From Candidatus Binatus sp. (GTDB lineage Bacteria; Desulfobacterota; Binatia; Binatales; Binataceae): 64,000 nucleotides of DNA. The stretch is from positions 59,384 to 123,383 of the forward strand of contig NZ_DATCTO010000063.1 in assembly GCF_036567905.1 (NCBI RefSeq), given 5' to 3'. Under the pieces are notes generated by a model. It saw only the letters and a list, made by a program, of their open reading frames with translations. It was not told the DNA's origin and made no database searches. Positions 53,331 through 62,793 of this stretch are shown here, piece after piece. How positions within the stretch are numbered: position 1 is the stretch's first letter; every line of letters starts with the position of its first letter. A program made the translations under genes and the position numbers.

Positions 53331-54878
53331 GTGAACACGGTTAACTTCGTCACGATCCCATCGTCGATCGTGCCCGACCAGGAAATCCTGGTCTTCGGCG
53401 CGCGACGCCTTACTTACGCGGATCTGAACGACCGGGTCGCGCGCCTGTGCGCGGTCTTCAAACAATTCGGTCTGGCGCATGGCGACGTCGTTGCCCTGCT
53501 CGACACCAATTCCGACCTCTACATCGAATGCTACTACGCTGCCGCCAAGGCCGGGCTCATATTCCTGCCGCTTAACTACCGCGCCAAGGATGCCGAGCTC
53601 GAATACATGATCAACACCGCACAGGCGAAGGCCTTGCTCGTCGGCGATCGCTACCTCGAACTGATAAACAAAATTCAGTCCCGGCTCAGCGCGAGCAGGA
53701 TTGTCGCGATCGGAGACGCTGCCGGCGGATTGCCGCGGCTCGCCGATCTGATCGCCAAGGCTGCGCCCGATGAATCCGAAGCTGAAGTCGAAGACGAGGA
53801 TATTTCGATCCTGATGTACACCAGCGGCACCACCTCGCTGCCCAAGGGTGTGCAGTTGCGCTTTCGCGATTTCACCGCCTACGTGACCGCCAACGTCGAG
53901 ATGGCCGACGGCACCGATCGCGGGGTCTCGCTGGTGTGCGTGCCCTTTTATCACATCGCCGGAACCACCGCGTACATGACCAACATGTGGACCGGCCGCA
54001 AGATGATCGTGATGCCGCAATTCGACGCCCGCGCGTGGCTCGATCTCGTCCAGCGCGAGCGCGTCACCCATGCCTTCGTCGTGCCCACGATGATGAAGCA
54101 GATCATCGACGAGCCGTCATTTGCGGGCTCCGATCTCTCCAGCCTGACCAACCTCGCCTACGGCGGCGCGGCGATGCCGGTGCAGGTAATTCGCCGCGCG
54201 ATTGAAGTCTTCCCCAAACAAGTCGGCTTCGTGAACGCGTACGGACAGACTGAAACGACTTCATCGCTGACCGTGCTCGGCCCCGACGATCATAGAATCG
54301 AGGGCACGCCCGAGCAGATCGAGCTCAAACTCAAACGCCTCAATTCGGTAGGCTTGCCGCTCCCCGATGTCGAGATTCGCGTCCGCGACGAGGACGGCAA
54401 CTTCCTCCCCGCCGGCCAGGTCGGCGAAATAATCATCCGCACCCCGCGAATCATGAAGGGCTACGCCGGCCGCGACGACAACGCGCGATTGCTCGACGGA
54501 TGGCGCGCCACGGGCGATCTCGGATGGCTCGACAGCGACGGCTACGTCTTCTTCGCCGGCCGCAAGGACGACATGATCATCCGCGGCGGCGAAAATATTG
54601 CTCCCGCGGAAATCGAAACCGTCCTCATGAGCCATCCGGCCGTCGATGAATGCGCCGTTATCGGCGTGCCCTCGGTCGAGTGGGGGCAGATTGTCAAGGC
54701 CTTCGTCGTCGTGCGCAAGGGAAAGACCGTGACCGAGCAAGAGCTCGCCGACTTCTGCCGCTCGCGCCTTGCCAGCTTCAAGCGTCCCGAGCGTATCGAG
54801 TTCATTCACGCGCTGCCCAAAAATCCGCTCGGCAAAGTCCTGCGCAAAGATCTGCGCGCGCCCGCTGGAGACATCTGA
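53331..54878 (+). CDS. Acyl-CoA synthetase (AMP-forming)
   Basis: 515 aa from GTG 53331 with GGAGG upstream. A complete ANL enzyme: phosphate loop MYTSGTTSLPKGV, NAYGQTETTSSL (adenine), ATGDLGWLDSDGYVFFAGR (ribose and hinge), GGENIAPAEIE, and the catalytic Lys in NPLGKVLRKDL. It activates a carboxylic acid to its CoA ester. Unlike the ANL-like protein at 24999, all motifs are intact. It sits between two crotonase genes. Confidence 0.93.
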   Translation: MNTVNFVTIPSSIVPDQEILVFGARRLTYADLNDRVARLCAVFKQFGLAHGDVVALLDTNSDLYIECYYAAAKAGLIFLPLNYRAKDAELEYMINTAQAKALLVGDRYLELINKIQSRLSASRIVAIGDAAGGLPRLADLIAKAAPDESEAEVEDEDISILMYTSGTTSLPKGVQLRFRDFTAYVTANVEMADGTDRGVSLVCVPFYHIAGTTAYMTNMWTGRKMIVMPQFDARAWLDLVQRERVTHAFVVPTMMKQIIDEPSFAGSDLSSLTNLAYGGAAMPVQVIRRAIEVFPKQVGFVNAYGQTETTSSLTVLGPDDHRIEGTPEQIELKLKRLNSVGLPLPDVEIRVRDEDGNFLPAGQVGEIIIRTPRIMKGYAGRDDNARLLDGWRATGDLGWLDSDGYVFFAGRKDDMIIRGGENIAPAEIETVLMSHPAVDECAVIGVPSVEWGQIVKAFVVVRKGKTVTEQELADFCRSRLASFKRPERIEFIHALPKNPLGKVLRKDLRAPAGDI

Positions 54879-55660
54879 CGCCGCGCCCCGCCAAAAGAAC
54901 CCGAACCCGCGCCGGGCGCCACGGTGGCGCCGGCGCAGTCGAGGTTGCATTCGCCAGCGGATGCGTCAGCGCGACGCTTCGCTACGCCAGTGGGCGCGCC
55001 CGGCTCACGCCCGCGATGGCGGTGCGGATGCTCGAGCTGATCGAGCAGGTCGAGGATGACGACGCCGCCCGCATGCTCGCTGTCACCGGTGCCGGCTCCG
55101 TGTTCTGCACCGGTTTCGACGACGGCGTGGATCCGCGCCTGGTCGAATCGCTCGCGGTGCTCTCCAAGCCCACCGTGGCGATCATCAACGGCGACGCATT
55201 CGATGAAGGATTGGAACTTGCCATGGCCGCCGACATTCGGGCCGCCATTTCGTCGGCTCGATTCGCGATCACGCAGATGAAACGCGGCGCGATGCCCCAC
55301 TTCGGCGCGACCCAGCGGCTCCCGCGGCTGGTCGGCGCCGCCAACGCTCTGCGCCTGATGCTCACTGGAACGGCTCTGGGAGCCGGCGAGGCGATGCGCA
55401 TCGGACTGGTCACATATCTCGCCGACAGCCGGATCGAGCTCGCCGCATTAAGCGGTCGCGTCGCCGAGGCGATCCTGAGCCGTGCTCCGCTCGCCGCGCG
55501 GCTGGTCAAGGACGCCGTGCTCAAGGGTTACGACATGACATTGGAGCAGGGCATAAGGCTTGAGGAGGATCTATACGCCCTGCTACAAACGACTGCCGAC
55601 CGCGCCGAAGGCGTGCGCGCCTTTCTCGAGCAGCGCAAACCGCTGTTCCGAGGCGCGTGA
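54875..55660 (+). CDS. Enoyl-CoA hydratase-like protein, unusual start
   Basis: About 261 aa if translation begins at CTG 54875, which overlaps the synthetase stop and has GGAG just upstream. No ATG, GTG or TTG stands before the conserved part. The body is crotonase-like: VEVAFASGCVSATLRYASG, AVTGAGSVFCTGFDDG and FDEGLELAMAADIRAA. The oxyanion-hole and catalytic Glu motifs are weaker than in the gene at 52521. The start is uncertain, and a frameshifted or coupled translation is an alternative. Confidence 0.65.
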   Translation: MTPRPAKRTRTRAGRHGGAGAVEVAFASGCVSATLRYASGRARLTPAMAVRMLELIEQVEDDDAARMLAVTGAGSVFCTGFDDGVDPRLVESLAVLSKPTVAIINGDAFDEGLELAMAADIRAAISSARFAITQMKRGAMPHFGATQRLPRLVGAANALRLMLTGTALGAGEAMRIGLVTYLADSRIELAALSGRVAEAILSRAPLAARLVKDAVLKGYDMTLEQGIRLEEDLYALLQTTADRAEGVRAFLEQRKPLFRGA

Positions 55661-55714
55661 ATGTTCAGCGCAAAGTTTTAGGAAAAAATCGTCAACAAGG
55701 ATCAGGATCCACGA

Positions 55715-55834
55715 ATGGCAAATCAGCTCGGCAAAGTTTACATCTGCGCCAATTGCAAATCGCAGGTTATCGTCACCAAGGGCGGCTCCGGACAACTCAA
55801 GTGCTGCGGCGTCCCGATGGAACAAAAAAAGTAG
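55715..55834 (+). CDS. Desulforedoxin-like mini protein 2
   Basis: 39 aa; AAGGATCAGGA lies upstream. YICANCKSQVIVTKGGSGQL with KCCGVPM holds the same CxxC...CC iron site as the 50767 protein, and the N terminus MANQLGK is nearly the same as its MANVLGK. The two are local paralogues bracketing the acyl-CoA gene run. It probably binds one Fe(Cys)4. Confidence 0.82.
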   Translation: MANQLGKVYICANCKSQVIVTKGGSGQLKCCGVPMEQKK

Positions 55835-55885
55835 CGGTCCCGCTCGGTCTTTCGAGCGTTATCGCGACAACCAGGAGGACCCACG

Positions 55886-56125
55886 ATGATTTTTTGGATC
55901 ATAGTCGGAATAATCGCGGGATGGCTCGCGGGCAAGCTGATCCGCGGTGAAGGCTTCGGATTGATCGGCGATCTCGTGCTCGGCCTGCTCGGTGGCCTCG
56001 TCGGCGGATGGATCTTCGGCGCACTCGGCATTCCGGGACCAAGCGGCATGATCGGCGCGATCGTCGTCGCGACCATCGGCGCCGTCATCCTGGTCTGGAT
56101 CTCGCACGTAATTCGCGAAGTCTGA
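55886..56125 (+). CDS. GlsB/YeaQ/YmgE-family membrane protein
   Basis: 79 aa, GGAGG upstream. Three hydrophobic, Gly-rich segments (FWIIVGIIAGWLAGKLI, GDLVLGLLGGLVGGWIFGAL, MIGAIVVATIGAVILVWI) match the transglycosylase-associated/YeaQ family of small stress-related inner-membrane proteins. Function is poorly known even in model bacteria. Confidence 0.9.
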   Translation: MIFWIIVGIIAGWLAGKLIRGEGFGLIGDLVLGLLGGLVGGWIFGALGIPGPSGMIGAIVVATIGAVILVWISHVIREV

Positions 56126-56151
56126 CTAAAAAACTCCGCGCGCGCCGACTC

Positions 56152-56541
56152 TCACCCGATCGCCCGGATGCGCAAGCCCTCGGCCTGCGTCCGAATCGGC
56201 TCCGGTAGCTTCACTTCGTGCGCGTCGATCCAATTCGTCTCGAGCCGATAGAACTCGCGCGCCGGTTCGTAGAACAGATGGATCACGACGTCGTCGTAGT
56301 CGAGCACCACCCAGTGCGCGTGATGCATCCCTTCGACCGCCAGCGCCCGCTGTCCCGCCTTGCCCATCGCGTCCTCGATCCCGCGCGCGATCGCCTGCAC
56401 CTGCACGTCGGAGCGTCCGGTCGCCACCAAAAAATAATCCGCGACTGACTTCAGATGCTCGACTTCGAGCACCACCAGGTCGTAGGCCTTTTTTTCCAGC
56501 GCCGCTTCGGCGGCGGCGTATGCCTTTTTCAGCGCGGTCAA
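56152..56541 (-). CDS. rsfS: Ribosome silencing factor
   Basis: 129 aa. Residues ~18-110 match RsfS: VVLEVEHLKSVADYFLVATG, VQAIARGIEDAMGK, HWVVLDYDDVVIHLFYEP and REFYRLETNW. It binds ribosomal protein L14 and blocks subunit joining when nutrients are low. It is the last gene of the proBA-nadD run. Confidence 0.95.
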   Translation of the reverse strand: MTALKKAYAAAEAALEKKAYDLVVLEVEHLKSVADYFLVATGRSDVQVQAIARGIEDAMGKAGQRALAVEGMHHAHWVVLDYDDVVIHLFYEPAREFYRLETNWIDAHEVKLPEPIRTQAEGLRIRAIG

Positions 56542-56626
56542 GAAATGTGTCCGCGACGCGGCAACGTGCTCGCCGCTGGTGGCTGGTTCGATCGGAATGA
56601 ACGCGAAAGTTTAAGCAGAGCGATCC

Positions 56627-57265
56627 TCAATAGAGCGCGTGGTACTGGATGTAATCGACGACATCGCTCGGCACCAGGTACCTGATCGATTCACCGTGTT
56701 GCAGTTTGCCGCGAATTTCAGTCGCTGAAATGGGTAGGAACGTGGTTTCGACGAAAGATAGCGTTTGTCCGCTCGAATGCACGTAGTGATCGTCTGCCTG
56801 AGTGTAGCCAAATCGTTTGAGCGCGGCAACCGAGATTCGCGGCGGACCCGCCTCGCCTTCGATTAACCTTGTATGAACGGCGAAGTTGCACAGGCGCGCC
56901 AGTTCGTCCGGCTCCTTCCATGATTCCAGCTCGGCAAACTGATCCGCGCCCATCAGCAGGTACAGCGTCGCCGGCTGGCGCAGCGTCGCCAGGTAGTAGC
57001 GCACCGTGTCGATCGTGTACGAGTGCCCGGCCCGCCGAATCTCCACGTCCGACGCCATGAAATGCCGGTTGCCCTTGGTCGCCAGCCGAACCATCGCGAG
57101 CCGATGCTCGGCGGGCGCCAATTCGGTCTTCGCCTTATGCGGCGGCGACGCGGCCGCAATGAAATATACCAGGTCGAGCTCGATGGCCTCGCGAACTTCC
57201 TCGGCCGCGCGCAGATGCCCGAGATGAATCGGATTGAAACTGCCGCCGAACAATCCTACCCGCAT
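56627..57265 (-). CDS. nadD: Nicotinate-nucleotide adenylyltransferase
   Basis: 212 aa. The nucleotide-binding HxGH motif is in LFGGSFNPIHLGHLRAAEEV, and ISATEIRGKLQHGESIRYLV is near the end (the SxTxxR-type motif). It transfers AMP to nicotinate mononucleotide in NAD synthesis. Its place between proA and rsfS is the usual order in many bacteria. Confidence 0.95.
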   Translation of the reverse strand: MRVGLFGGSFNPIHLGHLRAAEEVREAIELDLVYFIAAASPPHKAKTELAPAEHRLAMVRLATKGNRHFMASDVEIRRAGHSYTIDTVRYYLATLRQPATLYLLMGADQFAELESWKEPDELARLCNFAVHTRLIEGEAGPPRISVAALKRFGYTQADDHYVHSSGQTLSFVETTFLPISATEIRGKLQHGESIRYLVPSDVVDYIQYHALY

Positions 57266-57285
57266 GCTTTTTTCAGCTTCGCGGC

Positions 57286-58539
57286 TCAGGCGCGAACTTG
57301 CCCGGTCCCGCCAACGACGTACTTGTAGGTGGTCAACTCGTTGAGTCCCATCGGCCCGCGCGCGTGCAGCCGATTGGTCGAGATTCCGGTCTCTGCGCCG
57401 AATCCGAATTCGAAACCGTCAGTGAAACGCGTTGACGCATTGACGTAAACCGTAGCCGAATCGACCTCGCGTTCAAAGCGCGCCGCCGCCTCCGCGTCGC
57501 CGGTGACGATCGCGTCCGCAAGATGAGACCCGTGACGCGCGATGAACGCAATCGCCTCGTCAAGCGAATCCACCACTTTCACCGCCAGGATCAGCTCCAG
57601 ATATTCCGTGTCCCAGTCTTCGTCCGTCGCCGCGCGTGCCGCGGGCACGATTTTTCGCGTCCGCTCATCCCCGCGTATTTCGACCCCGGCCGCCGTCATC
57701 CGCGCGGCGAGCGCGGGCAGAAATTTTTCCGCGACCGCGCGATGCACCAGCAGCGTTTCCATCGAATTGCAGACCGACGGCCGCGAGCATTTCGCGTTCA
57801 AGCAGATTTCCTCGGCCATCTTCAGATCGGCCGCGGAATCGACGTAGGTGTGGCAGATGCCGTCAAAATGCGGCAGCAGCGCAACCGCCGAGCCTTCCAG
57901 CGCCTCCTTCAACGACTTGCCGCCGCGCGGGATTATCAAGTCGATCAGCTCGCGGCTGCGCTTCATTATCTGGATTACTTCGCGATCCGGATCGCGGATA
58001 AAGGTCGCCGCGTCGGGATTGAGCCCGGCGTCCCGCAACGCTTGCGCGATCAATCCCGAAAGAAATCCGTTGCTGCCGAGCGCCTCGCTGCCGCCGCGCA
58101 ACACCACCGCGTTGCCGGCTTTCAGCGTCAGCGCGGCCGCATCCACCGTGACGTTGGGGCGAGATTCGTAAATCATCGCAATCACGCCGATCGGCACGCG
58201 CCGCTTTTCGATCTTCAGCCCGTTGGGCCGCGTCCACTTCTCGATCGCAGCCCCGACCGGATCGTCGAGCGCCTCGACCTGAAGCACGCCCGCGGCCATC
58301 GCTTCGATTCGCTGGTCGTCGAGCGTCAGCCGCTCGACGAACGCTCCGCCGCGTCCGCTCTTGCGCGCGCGCTCCAGGTCGGTTGCGTTGGCGCGGATAA
58401 TTTCCGCGCGTGAATCGCGAATCGAGCTCGCCAGCCGGCGTAGAAAATCGTTTTTCTGCGCCGTGGTGGCCAGCGCCATCCCTGGCGCCGCCGCCCGCGC
58501 CCGCGCAAGCGCCGCAACCGTATCCGCTTCAACACTCAT
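57286..58539 (-). CDS. proA: Gamma-glutamyl-phosphate reductase
   Basis: 417 aa from ATG 58539 (MSVEADTVAAL); an upstream extension shows no similarity. The catalytic Cys region is NAKCSRPSVCNSMETLLVH, followed by VYVNASTRFTDGFEFGFGAE and GLNELTTYKYVV. It reduces glutamyl phosphate to the semialdehyde for proline. Together with proB it forms a pair separated by a dispersed repeat copy at 58640. Confidence 0.96.
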   Translation of the reverse strand: MSVEADTVAALARARAAAPGMALATTAQKNDFLRRLASSIRDSRAEIIRANATDLERARKSGRGGAFVERLTLDDQRIEAMAAGVLQVEALDDPVGAAIEKWTRPNGLKIEKRRVPIGVIAMIYESRPNVTVDAAALTLKAGNAVVLRGGSEALGSNGFLSGLIAQALRDAGLNPDAATFIRDPDREVIQIMKRSRELIDLIIPRGGKSLKEALEGSAVALLPHFDGICHTYVDSAADLKMAEEICLNAKCSRPSVCNSMETLLVHRAVAEKFLPALAARMTAAGVEIRGDERTRKIVPAARAATDEDWDTEYLELILAVKVVDSLDEAIAFIARHGSHLADAIVTGDAEAAARFEREVDSATVYVNASTRFTDGFEFGFGAETGISTNRLHARGPMGLNELTTYKYVVGGTGQVRA

Positions 58540-58639
58540 CCATCTGCGAGAATATATCCCGAACCCGCTCAAATAAACTGCGGGTCTTTCGCCCCCCAAC
58601 TTCTAACAGGGACGAAGTCCCGCATCCTCTCTTAGTACC

Positions 58640-58659
58640 GGGTGCAGGGGTCACCCCTG
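58640..58659. repeat. Dispersed repeat, short copy between proB and proA
   Basis: GGGTGCAGGGGTCACCCCTG matches exactly the core of the copies at 49367 and 63922. It lies 8 nt after the proB stop. Confidence 0.75.
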
Positions 58660-58667
58660 CCCGCTCG

Positions 58668-59813
58668 CTACGCGATCTCCTTGATCAGCACGAAGTTGTC
58701 GCGATGGATAATCTCGTCGGCCACTTTGTAGCCGAGCAGAGCTGAAATTTCAGTCGAACGCCGCCCGGCCACTTTCAGCACGTCGGACGCCGGATAGTTC
58801 ACCAACCCGCGCCCGAACTCGGCTCCATCGGGATCGAGCAGGCTCACGCAAGCGCCGCCACCAAAGTCTCCGCGAACCTCCCGCACGCCCGAGGGCAGCA
58901 GCGAACGCCCTTTGTTGCACAGCGCGTCGGCCGCGCCCTTATCGACCGCGATTGAGCCCGCCGGCCGCAGCGCGAACGCTATCCAATGCTTTCGGCTCTT
59001 GAGCCGCACGCCGGCCGGCACGATCAGCGTGCCCGCCTCGCGCGCCGGATCCAGCGCGCTTGTGACGATGCCGGCCTCGCGCCCGCGCGCGATTATCACG
59101 GCGATTCCGGCCTGCGCCGCCTGCCGCGCCGCCTTCAACTTGGTCGCCATCCCGCCGCTCCCCAGCGGACCCGCATGCTCGGCCACCAGCCCGCGCATCT
59201 CGGCCTCCGGATCGCTGATCACGGGAATCAACCGCGCGTCGCTGCGCTCGCGCGGGTCGGCGGTCAGAACGCCATCCACATCGCTCAAAATAATCAAGAG
59301 CTGCGCCTGCACCAGGCTCGCGACCAGCGACGACAGCACGTCGTTGTCGCCCAGCCGTATTTCCTCGACCGCAACCGTGTCGTTCTCGTTGACGATTGGA
59401 ATCACGCCCGCGCCCAGTAATTCCGCAATCGTCTGGTTCGCATTGAGACGCCTGCGGCGTTCCGCCAGGTCCTGATGGGTGAGCAAAATCTGCGCGACGG
59501 TCCGATCGTGGACGGCGAATGCGTGCGCCCACGCCGACATCAGCTCGATTTGCCCGGTGGCGGCCGCGGCTTGCCGCGCCGCAATCGTTGCGCCGTGAAG
59601 TTTCGAGAGGCGCGCGCGTCCGGCCGCCACCGCGCCCGACGTGACGATCACGATTTCATGGCCGGCCCGCACCGCCGGCTCGATCTGCGCCGCGAGCTGC
59701 TCGATCACATCGACGCGCAGTCCTTCGACCTCGGACAACACGGCGCTGCCGACTTTGATCACGACGCGCCGCGCGCGCGCGACCGCCGATTCCTTGTAGT
59801 TCAGTTGGGACAT
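58668..59813 (-). CDS. proB: Glutamate 5-kinase
   Basis: 381 aa. An amino-acid-kinase domain (VVIKVGSAVLS near the N terminus, VIVTSGAVAAGRARL, IPIVNENDTVAVEEI, DVDGVLTADPRE) is followed by a C-terminal PUA domain (residues ~285-375). It makes glutamyl phosphate, the first step of proline synthesis. Its 5' end overlaps obgE by 13 nt. Confidence 0.96.
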   Translation of the reverse strand: MSQLNYKESAVARARRVVIKVGSAVLSEVEGLRVDVIEQLAAQIEPAVRAGHEIVIVTSGAVAAGRARLSKLHGATIAARQAAAATGQIELMSAWAHAFAVHDRTVAQILLTHQDLAERRRRLNANQTIAELLGAGVIPIVNENDTVAVEEIRLGDNDVLSSLVASLVQAQLLIILSDVDGVLTADPRERSDARLIPVISDPEAEMRGLVAEHAGPLGSGGMATKLKAARQAAQAGIAVIIARGREAGIVTSALDPAREAGTLIVPAGVRLKSRKHWIAFALRPAGSIAVDKGAADALCNKGRSLLPSGVREVRGDFGGGACVSLLDPDGAEFGRGLVNYPASDVLKVAGRRSTEISALLGYKVADEIIHRDNFVLIKEIA

Positions 59814-60814
59814 GCCGCCGGTTGATCCATCCGATGAAGCATCCGCGCGATCGCCGCGACCAGCGGCGCCAGATTTTCGCGCTTGTCCGCCGAAATCGGG
59901 AATACCTCGAGACCGGTGAGCTTGCGCAGCTTGCGCGCGGCCTTGTTCGCCTCGCCGACGCCGATCAGATCGGTCTTGTTGAGCGCGACCACCGCCGGGC
60001 GATCGGCCAGCGCGGGATCGAACGCCGCGATCTCGGCGCGCACGGTCGCCAGCGCGGAGTCGGGATTATCCGCGCCGTCGAGCACGTAAACGACCAGCCG
60101 CGTGCGCGCCAGATGGCGCAAAAAACGGATTCCGAGTCCAAGCCCGCGATGCGCTCCCTCGATCAGCCCGGGGATATCGGCCAGCGTGAAACCCTCCTCG
60201 CCGGAGATTGACACGCGGCCGATGTTGGGCGCCAGCGTCGTGAACGGGTAGGACGCGATCTTCGGGCGCGCCGCGCTGAGCGCGGCCAGCAACGTGGACT
60301 TGCCCGCGTTAGGAAGTCCTACCAGCCCGGCGTCGGCGACCAGCCGCAGTTCCATCCGGATCCATCGCTGCTCGCCCGCGGTTCCCGGCGTCGCAATTCG
60401 CGGCGAGCGCCGCGTCGAGGACGCGAAGTGCATGTTGCCGCGGCCGCCCTCGCCGCCCTGCGCGATTGTCGCCGTGTCGCCCGGCATCACCAGGTCCGCA
60501 AGCGTCATCCCGCTTTCCTCGTCGAAGACGATCGTCCCGGGCGGCACTCGCACCACGACGTCGTCGGCGCCGTGGCCGTATTGTTCCTTGCCGCGGCCGG
60601 GTTCGCCGTCCTTCGCGATCAGACGCGGCTGATATTTGAAATCGAGCAGGGTCGAGAGGCCTTCATCGACCTGGAAGATTACGCTGCCGCCGCGTCCGCC
60701 GTTGCCGCCCGCGGGTCCGCCGAACGGCCGGAATTTTTCGCGCAAAAACGCGATTGCGCCGTCGCCGCCCTTGCCGGCGTGCACGAATACCCTGGCTTCG
60801 TCGATAAATCGCAT
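59801..60814 (-). CDS. obgE: Obg family GTPase
   Basis: 337 aa. The N-terminal Gly-rich Obg fold (RVFVHAGKGGDGAIAFLREK, GGNGGRGGSVIFQVD) precedes the G domain with the P loop GLPNAGKSTLL, DIPGL and NKTDLIG. It takes part in 50S assembly and growth control. It is co-directional with rplU and rpmA, but separated from them by an LLM oxidoreductase gene and a terminator. Confidence 0.97.
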   Translation of the reverse strand: MRFIDEARVFVHAGKGGDGAIAFLREKFRPFGGPAGGNGGRGGSVIFQVDEGLSTLLDFKYQPRLIAKDGEPGRGKEQYGHGADDVVVRVPPGTIVFDEESGMTLADLVMPGDTATIAQGGEGGRGNMHFASSTRRSPRIATPGTAGEQRWIRMELRLVADAGLVGLPNAGKSTLLAALSAARPKIASYPFTTLAPNIGRVSISGEEGFTLADIPGLIEGAHRGLGLGIRFLRHLARTRLVVYVLDGADNPDSALATVRAEIAAFDPALADRPAVVALNKTDLIGVGEANKAARKLRKLTGLEVFPISADKRENLAPLVAAIARMLHRMDQPAACPN

Positions 60815-60856
60815 GGCGGCCTGACCATTATAGTCCCTGCGAGCGGCGCCGATCTG

Positions 60857-61885
60857 CTACAGACATATCTCCGCCAGCGCGCGGACCGCGTTGATATCGC
60901 CGGTGCCAATCAGCATCGTCTTGACCGGCGACGCCTTCCACGCCTTGAGCCGGTCCGCGATTCGCTCGCGACTGCCCACCAGCGCGACCTCATCGACCAG
61001 CTTGTCCGGCACCATCGCCATCGCCTCGGCCTTCTTGCCGGCCAGGTACAGGTCCTGGATTTTCACCGCGACCTCTTCGTAGCCGAGCCGCTTGGCGTAG
61101 TCGTTGTAGAAATTTTTCGCGCGCGCGCCCATCCCGCCGATGTACAGCGCCAGCATCCCCTTCACCGGCATCCGGCATCCGGCGAGGTCCGAGCCCATGA
61201 TGCAGGTGACGAACGGCGCGACGTCGAAATTGTCGAGGCTCTTTTTGCCGCCGGTTTTCGCAAAGCCTTGCTTGAGCGGCGCGCCGTAGATGTCCCATCG
61301 CTCCGGATTCATCCAGACCGGAATCACGCCGTCGGCAATTTCCGCCGCGAGCGCGATGCCCTTGGGGCTGATCGACGCGGTGTAGATCGCCATGTCCTTG
61401 CGCCCGTGCAGGATGCTCTTGAGCGGCTTGCCGAGCCCCGTCGCGCCCGGACCGGTGTACGGGATGTCGAATTCCTTGCCGTGATGCTCGACGGGGACTT
61501 CGCGCGCGAGAATCGTGCGCACGATCTCGATGTACTCGCGCGTGCGCTGCAGCGGTTTGCCGTACGACACGCCGTGCCAGCCCTCTACTACCTGCGGACC
61601 CGACGGCCCGATGCCGAGGATAAAGCGGCCGCCCGACAGCGCGTCCAGCGTCATCGCGGTCATCGCGGTCGCGGCGGGAGTCCGCGCCGGCATCTGCATG
61701 ATTCCGGTGCCGAGCCGGATTTTCTTGGTCAGCGCGCCGATCCAGGCCAGCGGCGTAACCGCGTCGGAGCCGTAAGCCTCGGCGGTCCACACGGAATCGA
61801 AACCGACGCGTTCCGCTTCGAGGATGGTGTCCATCGGCAAGCCCATCTGCGCCCCCGAATAGCCGGAAATTAAACCTAGTCGCAT
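60857..61885 (-). CDS. LLM-class F420-dependent oxidoreductase
   Basis: 342 aa. Luciferase-like barrel: [53 protein letters not shown], and [20 protein letters not shown]. Length and pattern fit the F420 LLM group (TIGR03559-like). The substrate is unknown. It interrupts the otherwise standard rplU-rpmA-obgE order, and the rpmA terminator lies just upstream of it. Confidence 0.88.
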   Translation of the reverse strand: MRLGLISGYSGAQMGLPMDTILEAERVGFDSVWTAEAYGSDAVTPLAWIGALTKKIRLGTGIMQMPARTPAATAMTAMTLDALSGGRFILGIGPSGPQVVEGWHGVSYGKPLQRTREYIEIVRTILAREVPVEHHGKEFDIPYTGPGATGLGKPLKSILHGRKDMAIYTASISPKGIALAAEIADGVIPVWMNPERWDIYGAPLKQGFAKTGGKKSLDNFDVAPFVTCIMGSDLAGCRMPVKGMLALYIGGMGARAKNFYNDYAKRLGYEEVAVKIQDLYLAGKKAEAMAMVPDKLVDEVALVGSRERIADRLKAWKASPVKTMLIGTGDINAVRALAEICL

Positions 61886-61933
61886 CGAAGTTCCTCCCGT
61901 CGCGAGTTGCGGAAATGAAAAGCAAAATCAAGG

Positions 61934-61980
61934 ATCAAAAACACTAAAAAGAGAAGCCCCACGGCGCACCGCGGGGCTTC
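61934..61980 (-). terminator. Terminator of the rplU-rpmA operon
   Basis: On the minus strand GAAGCCCC and GGGGCTTC (61980-61973 and 61960-61953) form an 8-bp perfect stem around a 12-nt loop, followed by TCTCTTTTTAGTGTTTTTG. It lies 27 nt after the rpmA stop. Confidence 0.85.
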
Positions 61981-62007
61981 AATTCGAATCTTGCGGGCTG
62001 ACGGTCC

Positions 62008-62292
62008 CTAAGCAGACGCCCCTGCGCTATCGGTGCCGGCCGGGAGCGGCTCGACGCTCACTTGCCGCTTCTCACCCTTCGGCTCGTACTTAACCACACC
62101 GTCAATGAGCGCGTAAATCGTATAGTCGCGGCCCAGACCGACGTTGCGCCCCGGATGCACGCGGGTGCCGAGCTGGCGGATGATGATGTTGCCGGCCTTG
62201 ACGGTCTGCCCCGCGTAAATCTTGATACCACGGCGCTGGCCCGGACTGTCGCGGCCATTGCGCGTCGAACCCTGGCCTTTTTTGTGCGCCAC
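62008..62292 (-). CDS. rpmA: Ribosomal protein bL27
   Basis: 94 aa. [20 protein letters not shown] at the start is the invariant L27 head that reaches the peptidyl-transferase centre. [20 protein letters not shown] follows. The N terminus starts directly with MAHKKG, so no cleaved extension is expected. Confidence 0.97.
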   Translation of the reverse strand: MAHKKGQGSTRNGRDSPGQRRGIKIYAGQTVKAGNIIIRQLGTRVHPGRNVGLGRDYTIYALIDGVVKYEPKGEKRQVSVEPLPAGTDSAGASA

Positions 62293-62358
62293 GCAGTGTC
62301 TCCCTGGATGAAGCGGCCTTCGGGGCCGCGGTTCACTGAAAAAAATTAACGCGGGCGA

Positions 62359-62679
62359 CTATGCGCCAGCGGAAACGGAAATTTCCTCGATCTTGAGCAC
62401 CGTCAGTTCCTGCCGATGGCCGCGTTTGCGGCGGTAGTTCTTGCGGCGCTTTTTCTTGAACACGATCACTTTCGTGCCGCGCGGCTGCTGGACGATCTTT
62501 GCCGTCACCGACGCGCCCGCGACCACCGGGGTGCCGACCTTGGGCGCATCGCCGCCGACCGCCAGCACGTTGTCAAGTGATATAGCCGCGCCAACCTCGC
62601 CGGCCAGCCGCTCGACCGTTATCTGGTCGCCGACGCCGACGCGGTACTGTTTTCCGCCTGTCTTTACTATTGCAAACAT
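62359..62679 (-). CDS. rplU: Ribosomal protein bL21
   Basis: 106 aa from ATG 62679 ([14 protein letters not shown]); an upstream in-frame start would add 7 residues not found in the family. The C-terminal [20 protein letters not shown] is typical. It is the first gene of the rplU-rpmA operon. Confidence 0.97.
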   Translation of the reverse strand: MFAIVKTGGKQYRVGVGDQITVERLAGEVGAAISLDNVLAVGGDAPKVGTPVVAGASVTAKIVQQPRGTKVIVFKKKRRKNYRRKRGHRQELTVLKIEEISVSAGA

Positions 62680-62793
62680 CGATATGCCGAACGAACACAA
62701 TTATCGGACGCCGTCGGGCGTGTCAACGCACCGCCGACTTCGGGTGCTGTCTTAATTAGAGGCTGAGTGTCTGAATTTCGGAGTGCGAGTGTC

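Noticed and set aside
60428..61873. Plus-strand open frame of 481 aa
   Set aside because: Antisense to obgE and the LLM oxidoreductase gene, both certain.
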